A stretch of 23,212 bases of DNA from JBQCHF01 sp051954955 (GTDB lineage Bacteria; Actinomycetota; Actinomycetes; Motilibacterales; Motilibacteraceae): positions 1 to 23,212 of the forward strand of contig JBQCHF010000112.1 of the NCBI GenBank assembly GCA_051954955.1. The letters are read 5' to 3'. The number at the start of each line of letters is the position of its first letter. Position 1 is the first letter of the stretch. Shown piece after piece: positions 13,097 to 20,746 of this stretch. The notes below the pieces were generated by a model. The model had not been told where the DNA came from and did no database searches. It was given only the letters and a program-made list of their open reading frames with translations. A program made the position numbers and the translations under genes.

Positions 13097-14358
13097 TGAG
13101 CACCTCGGCCGGCGCCCGGCAGCACCCGCTGCCGCCGGCAGCTGCCGCGGGCGGCCCCACCCCGCCGATCCTGCGAGCCGAGGCCCACGTCGACCTCGAC
13201 GCGATCGCCGCCAACGTCGGCGTGCTGCGCGAGCGCTCCGGCGCCGACGTCATGGCGGTGGTGAAGGCCGACGGCTACGGCCACGGCCTGGTGCCCGCCG
13301 CCCGCGCCGCGCTGGCCGGGGGCGCCGCCTGGCTGGGCACCGCCGTCGTCGAGGAGGCGCTCGCGCTGCGGGCGGCCGGCCTCACCGCGCCCGTGCTCAG
13401 CTGGCTGGCGGCCCCGGGGGAGGGCTGGGACGCCGCGCTCGCCGCCGACGTCGACGTCTCCGCCGGCGCGCCCTGGCTGGTCGAGGAGGTGGCCGCCGCC
13501 GCCCGACGGGTCGGGCGCCCAGCCCGGCTGCACCTCGAGGCGGACACCGGCCTGTCCCGCGGCGGTGCGACCGCCGAGGACTGGCCGGCGCTGCTGACGG
13601 CCGCCCGGGCGGCGCAGGACCGCGGGGTGCTCGAGGTCGTCGGCGTCTGGAGCCACTTCGCCTGCTCGGACGAGCCGGACCACCCCGCCAACGCCGCGCA
13701 GCTGGCCGCCTTCCACCGGCGCCTGGCCGACGTCGAAGGCGCCGGCCTGCGCCCGCAGGTCCGCCACCTGGCTAACTCCGGCGGGGCGCTGTTCGTCCCC
13801 GGCGCCGCGTTCGACCTGGTCCGCGCCGGCATCGCCGTCTACGGCGTCAGCCCGGCCGCCGACGTCGACCCGCGCGAGCTGGGGCTGCGCCCGGCGATGA
13901 CCCTGCGCGGGCGCCTCGCCCACGTGAAGCGGGTGGCCGCGGGGAACGGTGTCTCCTACGGCCACTCGGAGATCCTCGAGCGGGACACCACCCTGGGCAT
14001 CGTCCCGCTCGGCTACGGCGACGGGCTGCCCCGGCAGGCATCCGGCCGCGCCGAGGTGCTGGTGCGCGGGCGCCGCCGCCGGGTGGTCGGGCGGGTCTGC
14101 ATGGACCAGGTGGTCGTCGGCCTCGGCGACGACGTGCCCGGCGTCGACGTCGCCGTGGGCGACGAGGTGCTGCTGTTCGGCCCGGGCGAGGCCGGTGAGC
14201 CGCAGGCCGAGGACTGGGCCCGCGCCGCCGGCACCATCGGCTACGAGATCGTCACCCGGATCGGCAGCCGGGTGCCGCGCACCTACGCCGGCGCGCTCGT
14301 CGACGCCGGCACCGTCCCGGCCCGCGAGGGCGGCGTGCGCGTGGACGTGGCCCGATGA
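13096..14358 (+). CDS. alr: Alanine racemase
   Basis: This PLP enzyme interconverts L- and D-alanine and supplies D-alanine for peptidoglycan. From GTG 13096 the product has 420 residues. HVDLDAIAANV (31-41) opens the barrel, Lys57 in VVKADGYGHG binds PLP, and Tyr288 in SYGH is the second catalytic base. CMDQ and the C-terminal GTIGYEIVTRIGSRVPRTY block are typical. The ATG at 13054 (434 residues, preceded by GGTGGAG) is an alternative; its extra 14 residues are non-conserved and cover a CAGGAT promoter-like site. The stop overlaps the next gene's ATG (ATGA). It heads a four-gene coupled run ending with tsaE, the alr-tsaE linkage also seen in mycobacteria. Confidence 0.93.
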   Translation: MSTSAGARQHPLPPAAAAGGPTPPILRAEAHVDLDAIAANVGVLRERSGADVMAVVKADGYGHGLVPAARAALAGGAAWLGTAVVEEALALRAAGLTAPVLSWLAAPGEGWDAALAADVDVSAGAPWLVEEVAAAARRVGRPARLHLEADTGLSRGGATAEDWPALLTAARAAQDRGVLEVVGVWSHFACSDEPDHPANAAQLAAFHRRLADVEGAGLRPQVRHLANSGGALFVPGAAFDLVRAGIAVYGVSPAADVDPRELGLRPAMTLRGRLAHVKRVAAGNGVSYGHSEILERDTTLGIVPLGYGDGLPRQASGRAEVLVRGRRRRVVGRVCMDQVVVGLGDDVPGVDVAVGDEVLLFGPGEAGEPQAEDWARAAGTIGYEIVTRIGSRVPRTYAGALVDAGTVPAREGGVRVDVAR

Positions 14359-15449
14359 GCCCCGCCGGGGACTGGGGGCGTCGTGCCGGCCTGCTCGGCC
14401 TGGCCGCCGGCCTGGCCAGCGCCGGGGCCGCCGCCGGTGTGGCGGTCGAGCGCCGCGCGGTGGCCCGCCGGCTGCGCCGCGACGAGCCCGGCCCGGAGCT
14501 GGTGCCGCACGTGCCCACCGAGGAGCTGGCCGTGCTGGCCGGCGACGGCGTGCCGCTGCACGTGGAGGTCGACGTCCACGAGGACGCCGCCCACCCGGAC
14601 CTCACCGTGGTGCTCGTGCACGGCTACGCGCTCTCGCTGGACTGCTGGTGGTACCAGCGTCGCGACCTCGACGCCGGGCGGGTGGTGCTCTACGACCAGC
14701 GCGGCCACGGACGCTCGGGCCGTGGCGACCCCGCCCGCGCCACCATCGAGCAGCTCGGCGACGACCTGCACCGGGTGCTCGCGCAGACCGTGCCCGAGGG
14801 GCCGGTGCTGCTGGTCGGGCACTCGATGGGCGGCATGACGGTGATGGCGCTGGCCGAGCAGCACCCGGAGCTGTTCGACAGCCGCGTGGTCGGCGTCGGG
14901 CTGCTGTCCACCAGCCCGGGCCGGATGGCCGAGGTCACCTTCGGCATCCCCTCGGCCGGGGCGCGGCTGCTGCGTCGCGTGGCACCGACGGTGTTCGCCC
15001 AGCTGGCCAAGCGCCCGGCGTTCGTGGCCCGCGGCCGGCAGGTGGGCAGCGACGTCGAGCTGCTGCTCACCAAGCGGTGGTCGTTCGGCTCGGACGTGCC
15101 TGCCAGCCTGGTCGAGTACGTCTCCCGGATGATCGCCCAGACGCCCATCGAGACCGTCGCGGACTTCTGGCCGGCCTTCGACGACCACGACAAGCTGCAC
15201 GCCCTGGTTGCTCTGGACGACCTCCCGGTGCTCGTGCTCGTCGGTGACGAGGACCTGCTCACCCCGGCCGAGCACAGCCGGCAGATCGCCGCGGCGCTGC
15301 CGCACGCCGAGCTGGTGGTCGTGCCCGACGCCGGTCACCTGGTGCTGCTCGAGCACCCCGGCACGGTGAACGCCCACCTGCGCGACCTCGTCGCCCGGGC
15401 CACCGCCGGGGACGCCGGCGGCTCCCGCGATCGCGCGGTGGGCGGGTGA
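14355..15449 (+). CDS. Alpha/beta-hydrolase with N-terminal membrane segment
   Basis: The 364-residue protein has an alpha/beta-hydrolase fold with a visible triad: nucleophile Ser157 in GHSMG (155-159), acid Asp298 or Asp300 in VGDEDLLTP, and His328 in DAGH. HGYALSLDCW (from 89) supplies the oxyanion hole. A hydrophobic Ala/Gly/Leu segment at about 11-31, after Arg-Arg and before basic residues, suggests a membrane anchor or uncleaved signal. The substrate is unknown; esterase or lipase activity is likely from the fold. A hydrolase between alr and tsaE is a known actinobacterial arrangement. It overlaps alr (ATGA) and the next gene (GTGA). Confidence 0.9.
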   Translation: MSPAGDWGRRAGLLGLAAGLASAGAAAGVAVERRAVARRLRRDEPGPELVPHVPTEELAVLAGDGVPLHVEVDVHEDAAHPDLTVVLVHGYALSLDCWWYQRRDLDAGRVVLYDQRGHGRSGRGDPARATIEQLGDDLHRVLAQTVPEGPVLLVGHSMGGMTVMALAEQHPELFDSRVVGVGLLSTSPGRMAEVTFGIPSAGARLLRRVAPTVFAQLAKRPAFVARGRQVGSDVELLLTKRWSFGSDVPASLVEYVSRMIAQTPIETVADFWPAFDDHDKLHALVALDDLPVLVLVGDEDLLTPAEHSRQIAAALPHAELVVVPDAGHLVLLEHPGTVNAHLRDLVARATAGDAGGSRDRAVGG

Positions 15450-16066
15450 GCCGCACGTCGCTGCCCTCGCCGGGCGTGCTGCCGGCCGAGCGGGCCCAGA
15501 CCTGGGAGGCGCTGGCCGACGCCGTGCGCGGCTGCGTGCTGTGCCCGGAGCTGGTCGCGGGCCGGACGAAGGTCGTCCCCGGTGCCCACCCCGCGGGCGC
15601 TCGCCTGCTCCTGGTCGGAGAGGCGCCGGGCGCGCAGGAGGACGCAGCCGGGCAGCCGTTCATCGGCCGCTCCGGCCAGCTGCTGGACCAGCTGCTCGCC
15701 GAGGCCGGCCTGGACCGCTCGCAGGTGGCCATCTCCAACGTGCTCAAGTGCCGGCCGCCGGGCAACCGCGCACCCCGCCGCGGGGAGGTCGAGCGGTGCC
15801 GGCCGTGGCTGGCACGGCAGGTGGAGCTGGTGGACCCGGCTGTCGTCGTCACCCTGGGGGGCACCGCCGCGCAGTGGTTCTTCGGGACGAACGCCCGCCT
15901 CACCGCCCTGCGCGGCACCGACACCTCCTACGCCGGCCGCCCGGTCGTCGTCTCCTACCACCCGTCGGCGGCCATCCGCTTCGGGCCCAACGGGGCGCCG
16001 ATGGCGGCGCTGCGCGAGGACCTGGCCCGGGCGGCGAAGCTGCTGGCCGAGGACGGGCTCTCGTGA
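15446..16066 (+). CDS. Uracil-DNA glycosylase, family 4 type (Fe-S)
   Basis: This enzyme removes uracil from DNA to start base-excision repair. The 206 residues show motif A (GEAPGAQED at 58-66, then GQPFIGRSG) and motif B with YHPSA. Four cysteines at 30, 33, 102 and 118 sit in CVLC, KCRPPGNR and ERC contexts, the pattern that ligates a [4Fe-4S] cluster in family 4 enzymes. The GTG at 15446 overlaps the hydrolase stop, and its own stop overlaps tsaE (GTGA both times), so it is translated as part of the alr-tsaE run. A repair gene in this operon is not an obvious functional partner. Confidence 0.93.
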   Translation: MSRTSLPSPGVLPAERAQTWEALADAVRGCVLCPELVAGRTKVVPGAHPAGARLLLVGEAPGAQEDAAGQPFIGRSGQLLDQLLAEAGLDRSQVAISNVLKCRPPGNRAPRRGEVERCRPWLARQVELVDPAVVVTLGGTAAQWFFGTNARLTALRGTDTSYAGRPVVVSYHPSAAIRFGPNGAPMAALREDLARAAKLLAEDGLS

Positions 16067-16572
16067 GCGAGGTCCGGACCAGCGTGGCCACCGGCGAGCT
16101 GATGCGCGCCCTCGGCGCACGGTTGGCCGAGGTCCTGCGGCCCGGGGACCTGGTGCTGCTCAGCGGCGAGCTGGGCGCCGGGAAGACCACGCTCACCCAG
16201 GGGCTGGCCGAGGGGCTGGGTGTGCGCGGCCCGATCACCTCGCCCACGTTCGTCATCGCCCGGGTCCACCCTTCCTTGCGCGGCGGCCCGGACCTCGTGC
16301 ACGTCGACGCCTACCGGCTGCGCTCGCTGGACGAGGTGGACGACCTCGACCTCGACGCCGCCCTGGACGAGTCGGTCACGGTCGTCGAGTGGGGCCAGGG
16401 CAAGGTGGAGGGGCTCAGCGAGTCACGGCTGGAGGTGGAGCTGCGCCGCCGCACCGGGCACCAGGCGGACGATGGCGAGGTCGACTCCGACGAGGCGTCG
16501 GAGGAGCGCGAGGTGGTGGTGCGCGGGGTCGGCGCGCGCTGGGCGGACGTCGACCTCGAACGGCTGGCTTAG
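16063..16572 (+). CDS. tsaE: tRNA t6A modification ATPase TsaE
   Basis: TsaE is the ATPase that resets the TsaB-TsaD complex during threonylcarbamoyl transfer to A37 of ANN-decoding tRNAs. The 169 residues have a Walker A GELGAGKTT (35-43), the TSPTF block, the HVDAYRL segment and VVEWGQG, all family landmarks. An acidic insert rich in Asp and Glu (about residues 134-150) lengthens the C-terminal part beyond the usual ~150. The GTG at 16063 overlaps the glycosylase stop; the frame runs further back, but that is spurious. Its stop TAG overlaps the stop of the convergent L,D-transpeptidase. TsaB and TsaD follow only after that gene. Confidence 0.95.
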   Translation: MSEVRTSVATGELMRALGARLAEVLRPGDLVLLSGELGAGKTTLTQGLAEGLGVRGPITSPTFVIARVHPSLRGGPDLVHVDAYRLRSLDEVDDLDLDAALDESVTVVEWGQGKVEGLSESRLEVELRRRTGHQADDGEVDSDEASEEREVVVRGVGARWADVDLERLA

Positions 16573-17294
16573 GCGACCACGACGACGCGGGTGCCGATGG
16601 GGGCGAAGGCCCACAGCGCCTTCGCGTCGTCCTCCCACTGCCGGAAGCAGCCGGCCGAGGTCGGCGTGCCCAGCTGGGCCTTGGTCTGCTCGAGCTTGCC
16701 GTCCGGCGTGCGCGGGATGTCGTGGAACCCGATGGTGGCGCCCTGGTACTTGCCGCGGGTGAAGCCGACGAACCACTTCATGGTGCTGTCGTCGACGGCG
16801 CTGCTGGTGGCCGCCTGCCGCACGAAGACCCGGTAGGTGCCCGGGTCGGGCTGGCTGGTCATCCCCGACACGAGGTAGGAGCGGCGGACCGTCCCGCTGG
16901 CGTCCACCAGCCACACCCGCTGGTGGCGCTTGGACACGACGATGCGCTTCCCGGTGCCCGACCTGGCCGGCAGGGCGGTGGCGGCAGCGGTGCGCGGGGT
17001 CGTGCTCACCGGGCGCGCAGTGGTGGAGGCGGTCCTGGTGGGAGAGGGCTTCGGGTGCGTCGGTGCGCTGCTGGCCGGGCTGTGCGCGGGGCTCACGGCG
17101 GTGGCCGGCCGGGCCAGCTCCTCGGCCGCGGGGGCGGTGTCGTCCTGCCCGCGGACCATGAGCCCGACGACGAGGGCCAGCGGCAGCGCCAGCACGAGCG
17201 GCCCGGACACCCGCAGGGCGAGCCGGCCCGGGGCGCGTCGCAGGCGGGCCGAGGGGTTGCCGTCGGCCTTCGGAACGATCCGCCGCTCCTGCAC
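16569..17294 (-). CDS. L,D-transpeptidase (YkuD domain), membrane anchored
   Basis: L,D-transpeptidases form 3-3 crosslinks in peptidoglycan or attach proteins to it, outside the membrane. The 241 residues have a basic N-terminus, one hydrophobic segment (about 31-47), a Pro/Ser/Thr/Ala-rich linker (about 50-112), then the YkuD domain starting at GKRIVVSKRHQRVWLVD. The catalytic site is visible as His191 in GFHDIP and Cys216 in SAGCFR. Folding places the domain outside the cell. The start is taken as GTG 17294, preceded by a GGGGGG run; upstream the frame is antisense to tsaB and not conserved. It sits convergently against tsaE, their stop codons sharing bases, and divergently from tsaB. Confidence 0.9.
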   Translation of the reverse strand: MQERRIVPKADGNPSARLRRAPGRLALRVSGPLVLALPLALVVGLMVRGQDDTAPAAEELARPATAVSPAHSPASSAPTHPKPSPTRTASTTARPVSTTPRTAAATALPARSGTGKRIVVSKRHQRVWLVDASGTVRRSYLVSGMTSQPDPGTYRVFVRQAATSSAVDDSTMKWFVGFTRGKYQGATIGFHDIPRTPDGKLEQTKAQLGTPTSAGCFRQWEDDAKALWAFAPIGTRVVVVA

Positions 17295-17394
17295 GTGCCC
17301 CCCGTCCGGTGCTGACGCCTGTGGTCCGCTGCACCATCGTGACGTATCGGTCGCGCAGCGTCGCTGCGGCGCGCGGGGCGCGCTCCGCCCGGCC

Positions 17395-17426
17395 GGCGCG
17401 GCCACCGACCGGCGCGGCCACCGACC
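17395..17426. repeat. Two tandem 16-bp repeats upstream of tsaB
   Basis: GGCGCGGCCACCGACC occurs twice without a gap (17395-17410 and 17411-17426) and a third copy begins with GGCGC. The array ends 16 nt before the presumed tsaB -10. The last CCGACC of unit 2 falls where a -35 would be. It may be a binding-site array or simple slippage product. Confidence 0.75.
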
Positions 17427-17442
17427 GGCGCACCGGCGTCGA

Positions 17443-17455
17443 TAGCCTGGCCGGG
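17443..17455 (+). promoter_or_regulatory. Likely leaderless promoter of tsaB (-10 TAGCCT)
   Basis: TAGCCT (17443-17448), identical to the rplM -10 hexamer, lies 6 nt before the tsaB GTG. No Shine-Dalgarno is present. CCGACC (17421-17426), 16 nt upstream, is a weak -35 candidate. The spacing fits a transcript starting at the GTG. Confidence 0.5.
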
Positions 17456-18153
17456 TGCTGCTGCTGGCCCTGGACACCTCGAGCCCCTCGGTGGGCGCCG
17501 CGGTGCTGTCCGCGCCGGCGCCCGAGCAGCACCGTCCGGTCGAGGTGCTGGCCGAGTCCGAGCAGGTCGACGCCCGCCGGCACGGCGAGCTGCTCGCCCC
17601 GGCGGTGGCGGACGTGCTGTCCGCGGCGGGGGTGGATCGGCACGAGCTCGGCCTGGTCGCGGTGGGTGTGGGCCCCGGGCCCTTCACCGGGCTGCGGGTC
17701 GGCCTGGTGACCGCCCGCACCCTGGGTGCGGTGCTGGGCCTCGACGTCGTCGGGGTGTGCAGCCTGGACGCGCTGGCCCTGGGCGCCTGGCGCCAGGGGC
17801 TCCTGGACGGGCGGTCCGAGGTGCTGGTGGCCGGCGACGCGCGCCGGCGCGAGGTGCACTGGGCCACCTACGAGCTGGGCGCCCACGGCCCGGTGCGGCG
17901 GCAGGGCCCGGGCGTCGCTCGTCCGGCCGACCTGCCCGATGACGTGCACGCGCTGGCCCGGGCCGGCGTGGTCGGTCGCGGGGCCGTGGTGCATGCCGCC
18001 GAGCTCGGCCCGGCGCTGGGGCCACTGGACCCGGCCGCCGCCGACGTCGGCCGCTGGGCCGTCTCCAGCCGCCCGGTGGTGCCGCCCGAGCCGCTCTACC
18101 TGCGCCGCCCCGACGCCGCCGAGCCGCACGAGCGCAAACGGGTGCTGTCGTGA
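17455..18153 (+). CDS. tsaB: tRNA t6A biosynthesis protein TsaB
   Basis: TsaB is the inactive ASKHA-fold paralogue of TsaD and its scaffold in t6A formation. The 232 residues start LLLALDTSSPSVGAA, the family's first phosphate-loop-like block, followed by ARRHGELLAP, and the diagnostic GVGPGPFTGLRVGL at about 71-84. It lacks the metal-binding HxxxH of TsaD, as expected. The GTG at 17455 follows a TAGCCT -10 by 6 nt. Its stop overlaps rimI (GTGA). TsaE lies 0.9 kb upstream, separated by the inverted L,D-transpeptidase gene. Confidence 0.95.
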   Translation: MLLLALDTSSPSVGAAVLSAPAPEQHRPVEVLAESEQVDARRHGELLAPAVADVLSAAGVDRHELGLVAVGVGPGPFTGLRVGLVTARTLGAVLGLDVVGVCSLDALALGAWRQGLLDGRSEVLVAGDARRREVHWATYELGAHGPVRRQGPGVARPADLPDDVHALARAGVVGRGAVVHAAELGPALGPLDPAAADVGRWAVSSRPVVPPEPLYLRRPDAAEPHERKRVLS

Positions 18154-18620
18154 ACGGGATCCGACCGATGCGCTGGTGGGACGTGGAACGGGTTCTTCCG
18201 CTGGAGGCGCAGCTGTTCCCGGACGACCCGTGGACGGCGGAGGGTTTCTGGGCCGAGCTGGCCCAGCACGACAGCCGGCACTACGTGGTACTGGAGAGCT
18301 CCGACGAGCCGTCGGAGCCACCGCTGGGCTACGCCGGGCTGATGGCGGTGGGGGCCACCGCGGACGTGCAGACCGTGGCCGTCGCGCCGCCGGCCCAGGG
18401 CCGCGGGCTGGGGCGAGTGCTGCTGGACCACCTGCTGGGCGCGGCCGTCGATCGAGGCTGCCGGGAGGTGCTGCTCGAGGTGCGAGCCGACAACGCGCCG
18501 GCGCAGGCGCTCTACGCCCGGGCCGGGTTCGAGCGCATCGGCGTGCGCCGCGGCTACTACGACGGCGGGCGCACCGACGCGCTGGTGCTGCGCCGCCGGG
18601 TGGGGGGCCGGGATGACTGA
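18150..18620 (+). CDS. rimI: Ribosomal protein S18 alanine N-acetyltransferase family (RimI)
   Basis: RimI is a GNAT that acetylates the N-terminal alanine of S18 and, in several bacteria, other protein N-termini. The 156 residues show IRPMRWWDVERVLPLE at the start, PWTAEGF, VQTVAVAPPAQGRGLG with the acetyl-CoA loop at 83-88, Glu110 in LLEVRADN, and LYARAGFERIGVRRGYY with Tyr122. These are the RimI signatures. It overlaps tsaB by 4 nt and tsaD by 8 nt, the standard tsaB-rimI-tsaD order, which makes the assignment firmer than for a stand-alone GNAT. Confidence 0.95.
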   Translation: MNGIRPMRWWDVERVLPLEAQLFPDDPWTAEGFWAELAQHDSRHYVVLESSDEPSEPPLGYAGLMAVGATADVQTVAVAPPAQGRGLGRVLLDHLLGAAVDRGCREVLLEVRADNAPAQALYARAGFERIGVRRGYYDGGRTDALVLRRRVGGRDD

Positions 18621-19659
18621 CCAGCCGCTGGTGCTCGGCATCGAGACATCCTGCGACGAGACCGGCGTCGGGCTGGTGCGCGGCACCACGCTGCTGGCCG
18701 ACGCGGTGGCCAGCAGCGTCGACGAGCACGCCCGGTTCGGCGGTGTGGTGCCCGAGGTCGCCAGCCGCGCGCACCTGGAGGCGATGGTCCCCACCCTCGA
18801 GCGCGCCTGCGCCGACGCCGGGGTGCGGCTGGCCGACGTCGACGCCGTGGCGGTCACCAGCGGGCCGGGGCTGGCGGGCGCGCTGCTGGTGGGCGTCGCC
18901 GCGGCCAAGGCGCTGGCACTGGCGCTGGACCGGCCGATCTACGGCGTCAACCACCTGGCCGCGCACGTGGCCGTCGACCAGCTCGCGCACGGGCCGCTGC
19001 CCGAGCCGTGCCTGGCGCTGCTGGTGAGCGGCGGCCACTCCTCGCTCCTGCTCGTCTCCGACGTGACGTCGGAGATCGAGCCGCTGGGGCAGACCATCGA
19101 CGACGCCGCGGGCGAGGCGTTCGACAAGGTGGCCCGGCTGCTGGGGCTGCCCTTCCCCGGCGGGCCGCACGTGGACCGCGCGGCCGGCGACGGCGACCGC
19201 GCCTCCATCGCGTTCCCGCGCGGCCTCACCACCGGCCGCGACCTGGAACGGCACCGCTACGACTTCTCCTTCTCCGGCTTGAAGACCGCGGTGGCCCGGT
19301 GGGTGGAGCAGCGCGAGCGCGACGGCCAGCCGGTGCCGGTGGCCGACGTCGCCGCCTCGTTCCAGGAGGCCGTGGTGGACGTGCTCACCCGCAAGGCGCT
19401 TGACGCGGCCGGAGCCCACGGCGTCGGCACCCTGCTGGTGGGCGGCGGCGTGGCGGCCAACCGCCGGCTGCGCGCCCTGGCCCAGGAGCGCTGCGACGCC
19501 GCCGGCGTCCAGCTGCGCGTCCCGCCGCCGCGGCTGTGCACCGACAACGGCGCGATGGTCGCCGCCCTCGGCGCCGAGCTGGTCGCCCGCGGCCGCACCC
19601 CCTCCGCCCTCGACCTGCCGGCCGACTCCTCCAAGCCCGTCACCGAGGTCCTCGCCTGA
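18613..19659 (+). CDS. tsaD: tRNA N6-adenosine threonylcarbamoyltransferase TsaD
   Basis: TsaD transfers the threonylcarbamoyl group from threonylcarbamoyl-AMP (made by TsaC, not in this window) to A37 of tRNA. The 348 residues have LGIETSCDETG at the start, the metal ligands His114 and His118 in NHLAAH and Asp311 in CTDNGAM, plus VSGGHSSL and the GEAFDKVARLLGLPFPGGP block. The length is standard. The ATG at 18613 overlaps rimI by 8 nt. In mycobacteria groES-groEL come next; here the operon is followed instead, after 41 nt, by a nucleoside hydrolase gene with its own promoter-like site. Confidence 0.97.
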   Translation: MTDQPLVLGIETSCDETGVGLVRGTTLLADAVASSVDEHARFGGVVPEVASRAHLEAMVPTLERACADAGVRLADVDAVAVTSGPGLAGALLVGVAAAKALALALDRPIYGVNHLAAHVAVDQLAHGPLPEPCLALLVSGGHSSLLLVSDVTSEIEPLGQTIDDAAGEAFDKVARLLGLPFPGGPHVDRAAGDGDRASIAFPRGLTTGRDLERHRYDFSFSGLKTAVARWVEQRERDGQPVPVADVAASFQEAVVDVLTRKALDAAGAHGVGTLLVGGGVAANRRLRALAQERCDAAGVQLRVPPPRLCTDNGAMVAALGAELVARGRTPSALDLPADSSKPVTEVLA

Positions 19660-19688
19660 CGCCCGGCGGGGGAAGGCGTGAGGGCGGG

Positions 19689-19701
19689 CAGGATGGGCGC
19701 A
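19689..19701 (+). promoter_or_regulatory. Possible leaderless promoter of the nucleoside hydrolase gene
   Basis: CAGGAT (19689-19694) lies 6 nt before the ATG at 19701, and no ribosome binding site intervenes. The same CAGGAT box precedes the alr GTG. No -35 is recognisable in the 41 nt after tsaD, so read-through from tsaD is also possible. Confidence 0.4.
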
Positions 19702-20723
19702 TGACCGATCCTGTGGAGCCGGTGCCGGCCTGGTTGCGCGCCCCGTCGACCGAGCCGGTGCGGCCGGTGCCGGTGGTGCTCGACGTCGACACCGGCGTCG
19801 ACGATGCGCTCGCCATCCTGCTCGCCGTGCGCCACCCGGGGCTCGACCTGCGGGCGGTCACCTGCGTGGCCGGCAACACCCACGTGGACCAGGTGGTCGC
19901 CAACACGCTCACGGTGCTCGACGCCGCCGGAGCGCCGGACGTGCCGGTGGCCCGCGGGGCCGAACGCCCGCTGCTGGAGCCGGCGCGCGACGCCCATCAC
20001 GTGCACGGCGCGGATGGCATGGCCGACCTCGGGATGCCCTCGAGCGCCCGGCGGCCCGTCGATGTCCACGCCGTGGAGCTGCTGCGCCGCACCATCCTGG
20101 ACAGCCCCGAGCCGGTCACCCTGGTCACCCTCGCGCCGATGACCAACGTGGCGCTGCTGCTGCGCACCTACCCCGAGGTCGGCGAGCGGCTGCACCGGGT
20201 CGTGGCGATGGCCGGCGCGGCCGACGTCGGCAACGCCACCGCCGCTGCGGAGTTCAACGCCTGGCACGACCCGGAGGCCGCGCAGATCGTGCTCGGCTCC
20301 GGCCTGCCGGTCACCATGTACGGCTTGGACGTCTTCTACGACGTCGTCGTGCCGGCCTCCGACGCCGCGGTGCTGGCCGAGTCGGCCGACCCCGGCGCCC
20401 GGCTGGCGGGCCGCCTGCTCCTGCACCAGCTCGAGCGGTTCGGCGGCGCCCACGCCACCATCGGGGATGCCGGCGCGGTGGCCTCGGTGGCCGACCCCGC
20501 CGGCCTGCGCACGGTCCGGCACCCGGTGCGGGTGGAGCTGGCCGGCCGGTGGACCCGCGGCGCGACGGTGGTGGACCGGCGGGACTGGGCCGGCGACCTC
20601 GACCACGACCCGCACGGGCAGCCGCCGGCGCTCGTCGATGTCGCGCTCGGCGTGGACGGCGCCCGCTACCGCGACCTGTTCCTCGACGCGCTGCTGCCTG
20701 CGGCAGAGGGAGCGGCCGGGTGA
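19701..20723 (+). CDS. Nucleoside hydrolase (inosine/uridine-preferring family)
   Basis: Enzymes of this family cleave the N-glycosidic bond of ribonucleosides to base and ribose. The 340 residues have the calcium-binding DVDTGVDDA (28-36), a TLAPMTNVALLL block around 143-154 with the Asn of the metal site, and EFNAWHDPEAA with Glu184 and Asn186. The C-terminal metal Asp is Asp256, in TIGDAGAVA. The residue before it is Gly, where many family members have the catalytic His (HD), so preference or activity may differ. The ATG at 19701 follows a CAGGAT -10-like box. It overlaps the ribokinase gene (GTGA), which would use the ribose released. Confidence 0.9.
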   Translation: MTDPVEPVPAWLRAPSTEPVRPVPVVLDVDTGVDDALAILLAVRHPGLDLRAVTCVAGNTHVDQVVANTLTVLDAAGAPDVPVARGAERPLLEPARDAHHVHGADGMADLGMPSSARRPVDVHAVELLRRTILDSPEPVTLVTLAPMTNVALLLRTYPEVGERLHRVVAMAGAADVGNATAAAEFNAWHDPEAAQIVLGSGLPVTMYGLDVFYDVVVPASDAAVLAESADPGARLAGRLLLHQLERFGGAHATIGDAGAVASVADPAGLRTVRHPVRVELAGRWTRGATVVDRRDWAGDLDHDPHGQPPALVDVALGVDGARYRDLFLDALLPAAEGAAG

Positions 20724-20746
20724 CCGGCCGGGTGACCGGCCGGGTG
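20714..20746. repeat. 12-bp tandem repeat at the start of the ribokinase gene
   Basis: GGCCGGGTGACC occurs at 20714-20725 and 20726-20737, followed by a 9-nt partial third copy. Each unit carries a GTG in the ribokinase frame (20720, 20732, 20744), so the repeat offers three possible starts four codons apart and codes Val-Thr-Gly-Arg twice. Confidence 0.8.

Noticed and set aside
10407..13253. Reverse-strand frame of 948 codons
   Set aside because: Antisense to acpS and nnr and in the wrong frame for the real GNAT gene it overlaps.
17395..17455. CRISPR array
   Set aside because: The tandem units are contiguous with no spacers, and no cas genes are present anywhere in the window.
16423..19419. 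Reverse-strand frame of 998 codons
   Set aside because: Lies opposite tsaB-rimI-tsaD and partly out of frame with the L,D-transpeptidase; no similarity to any family seen.
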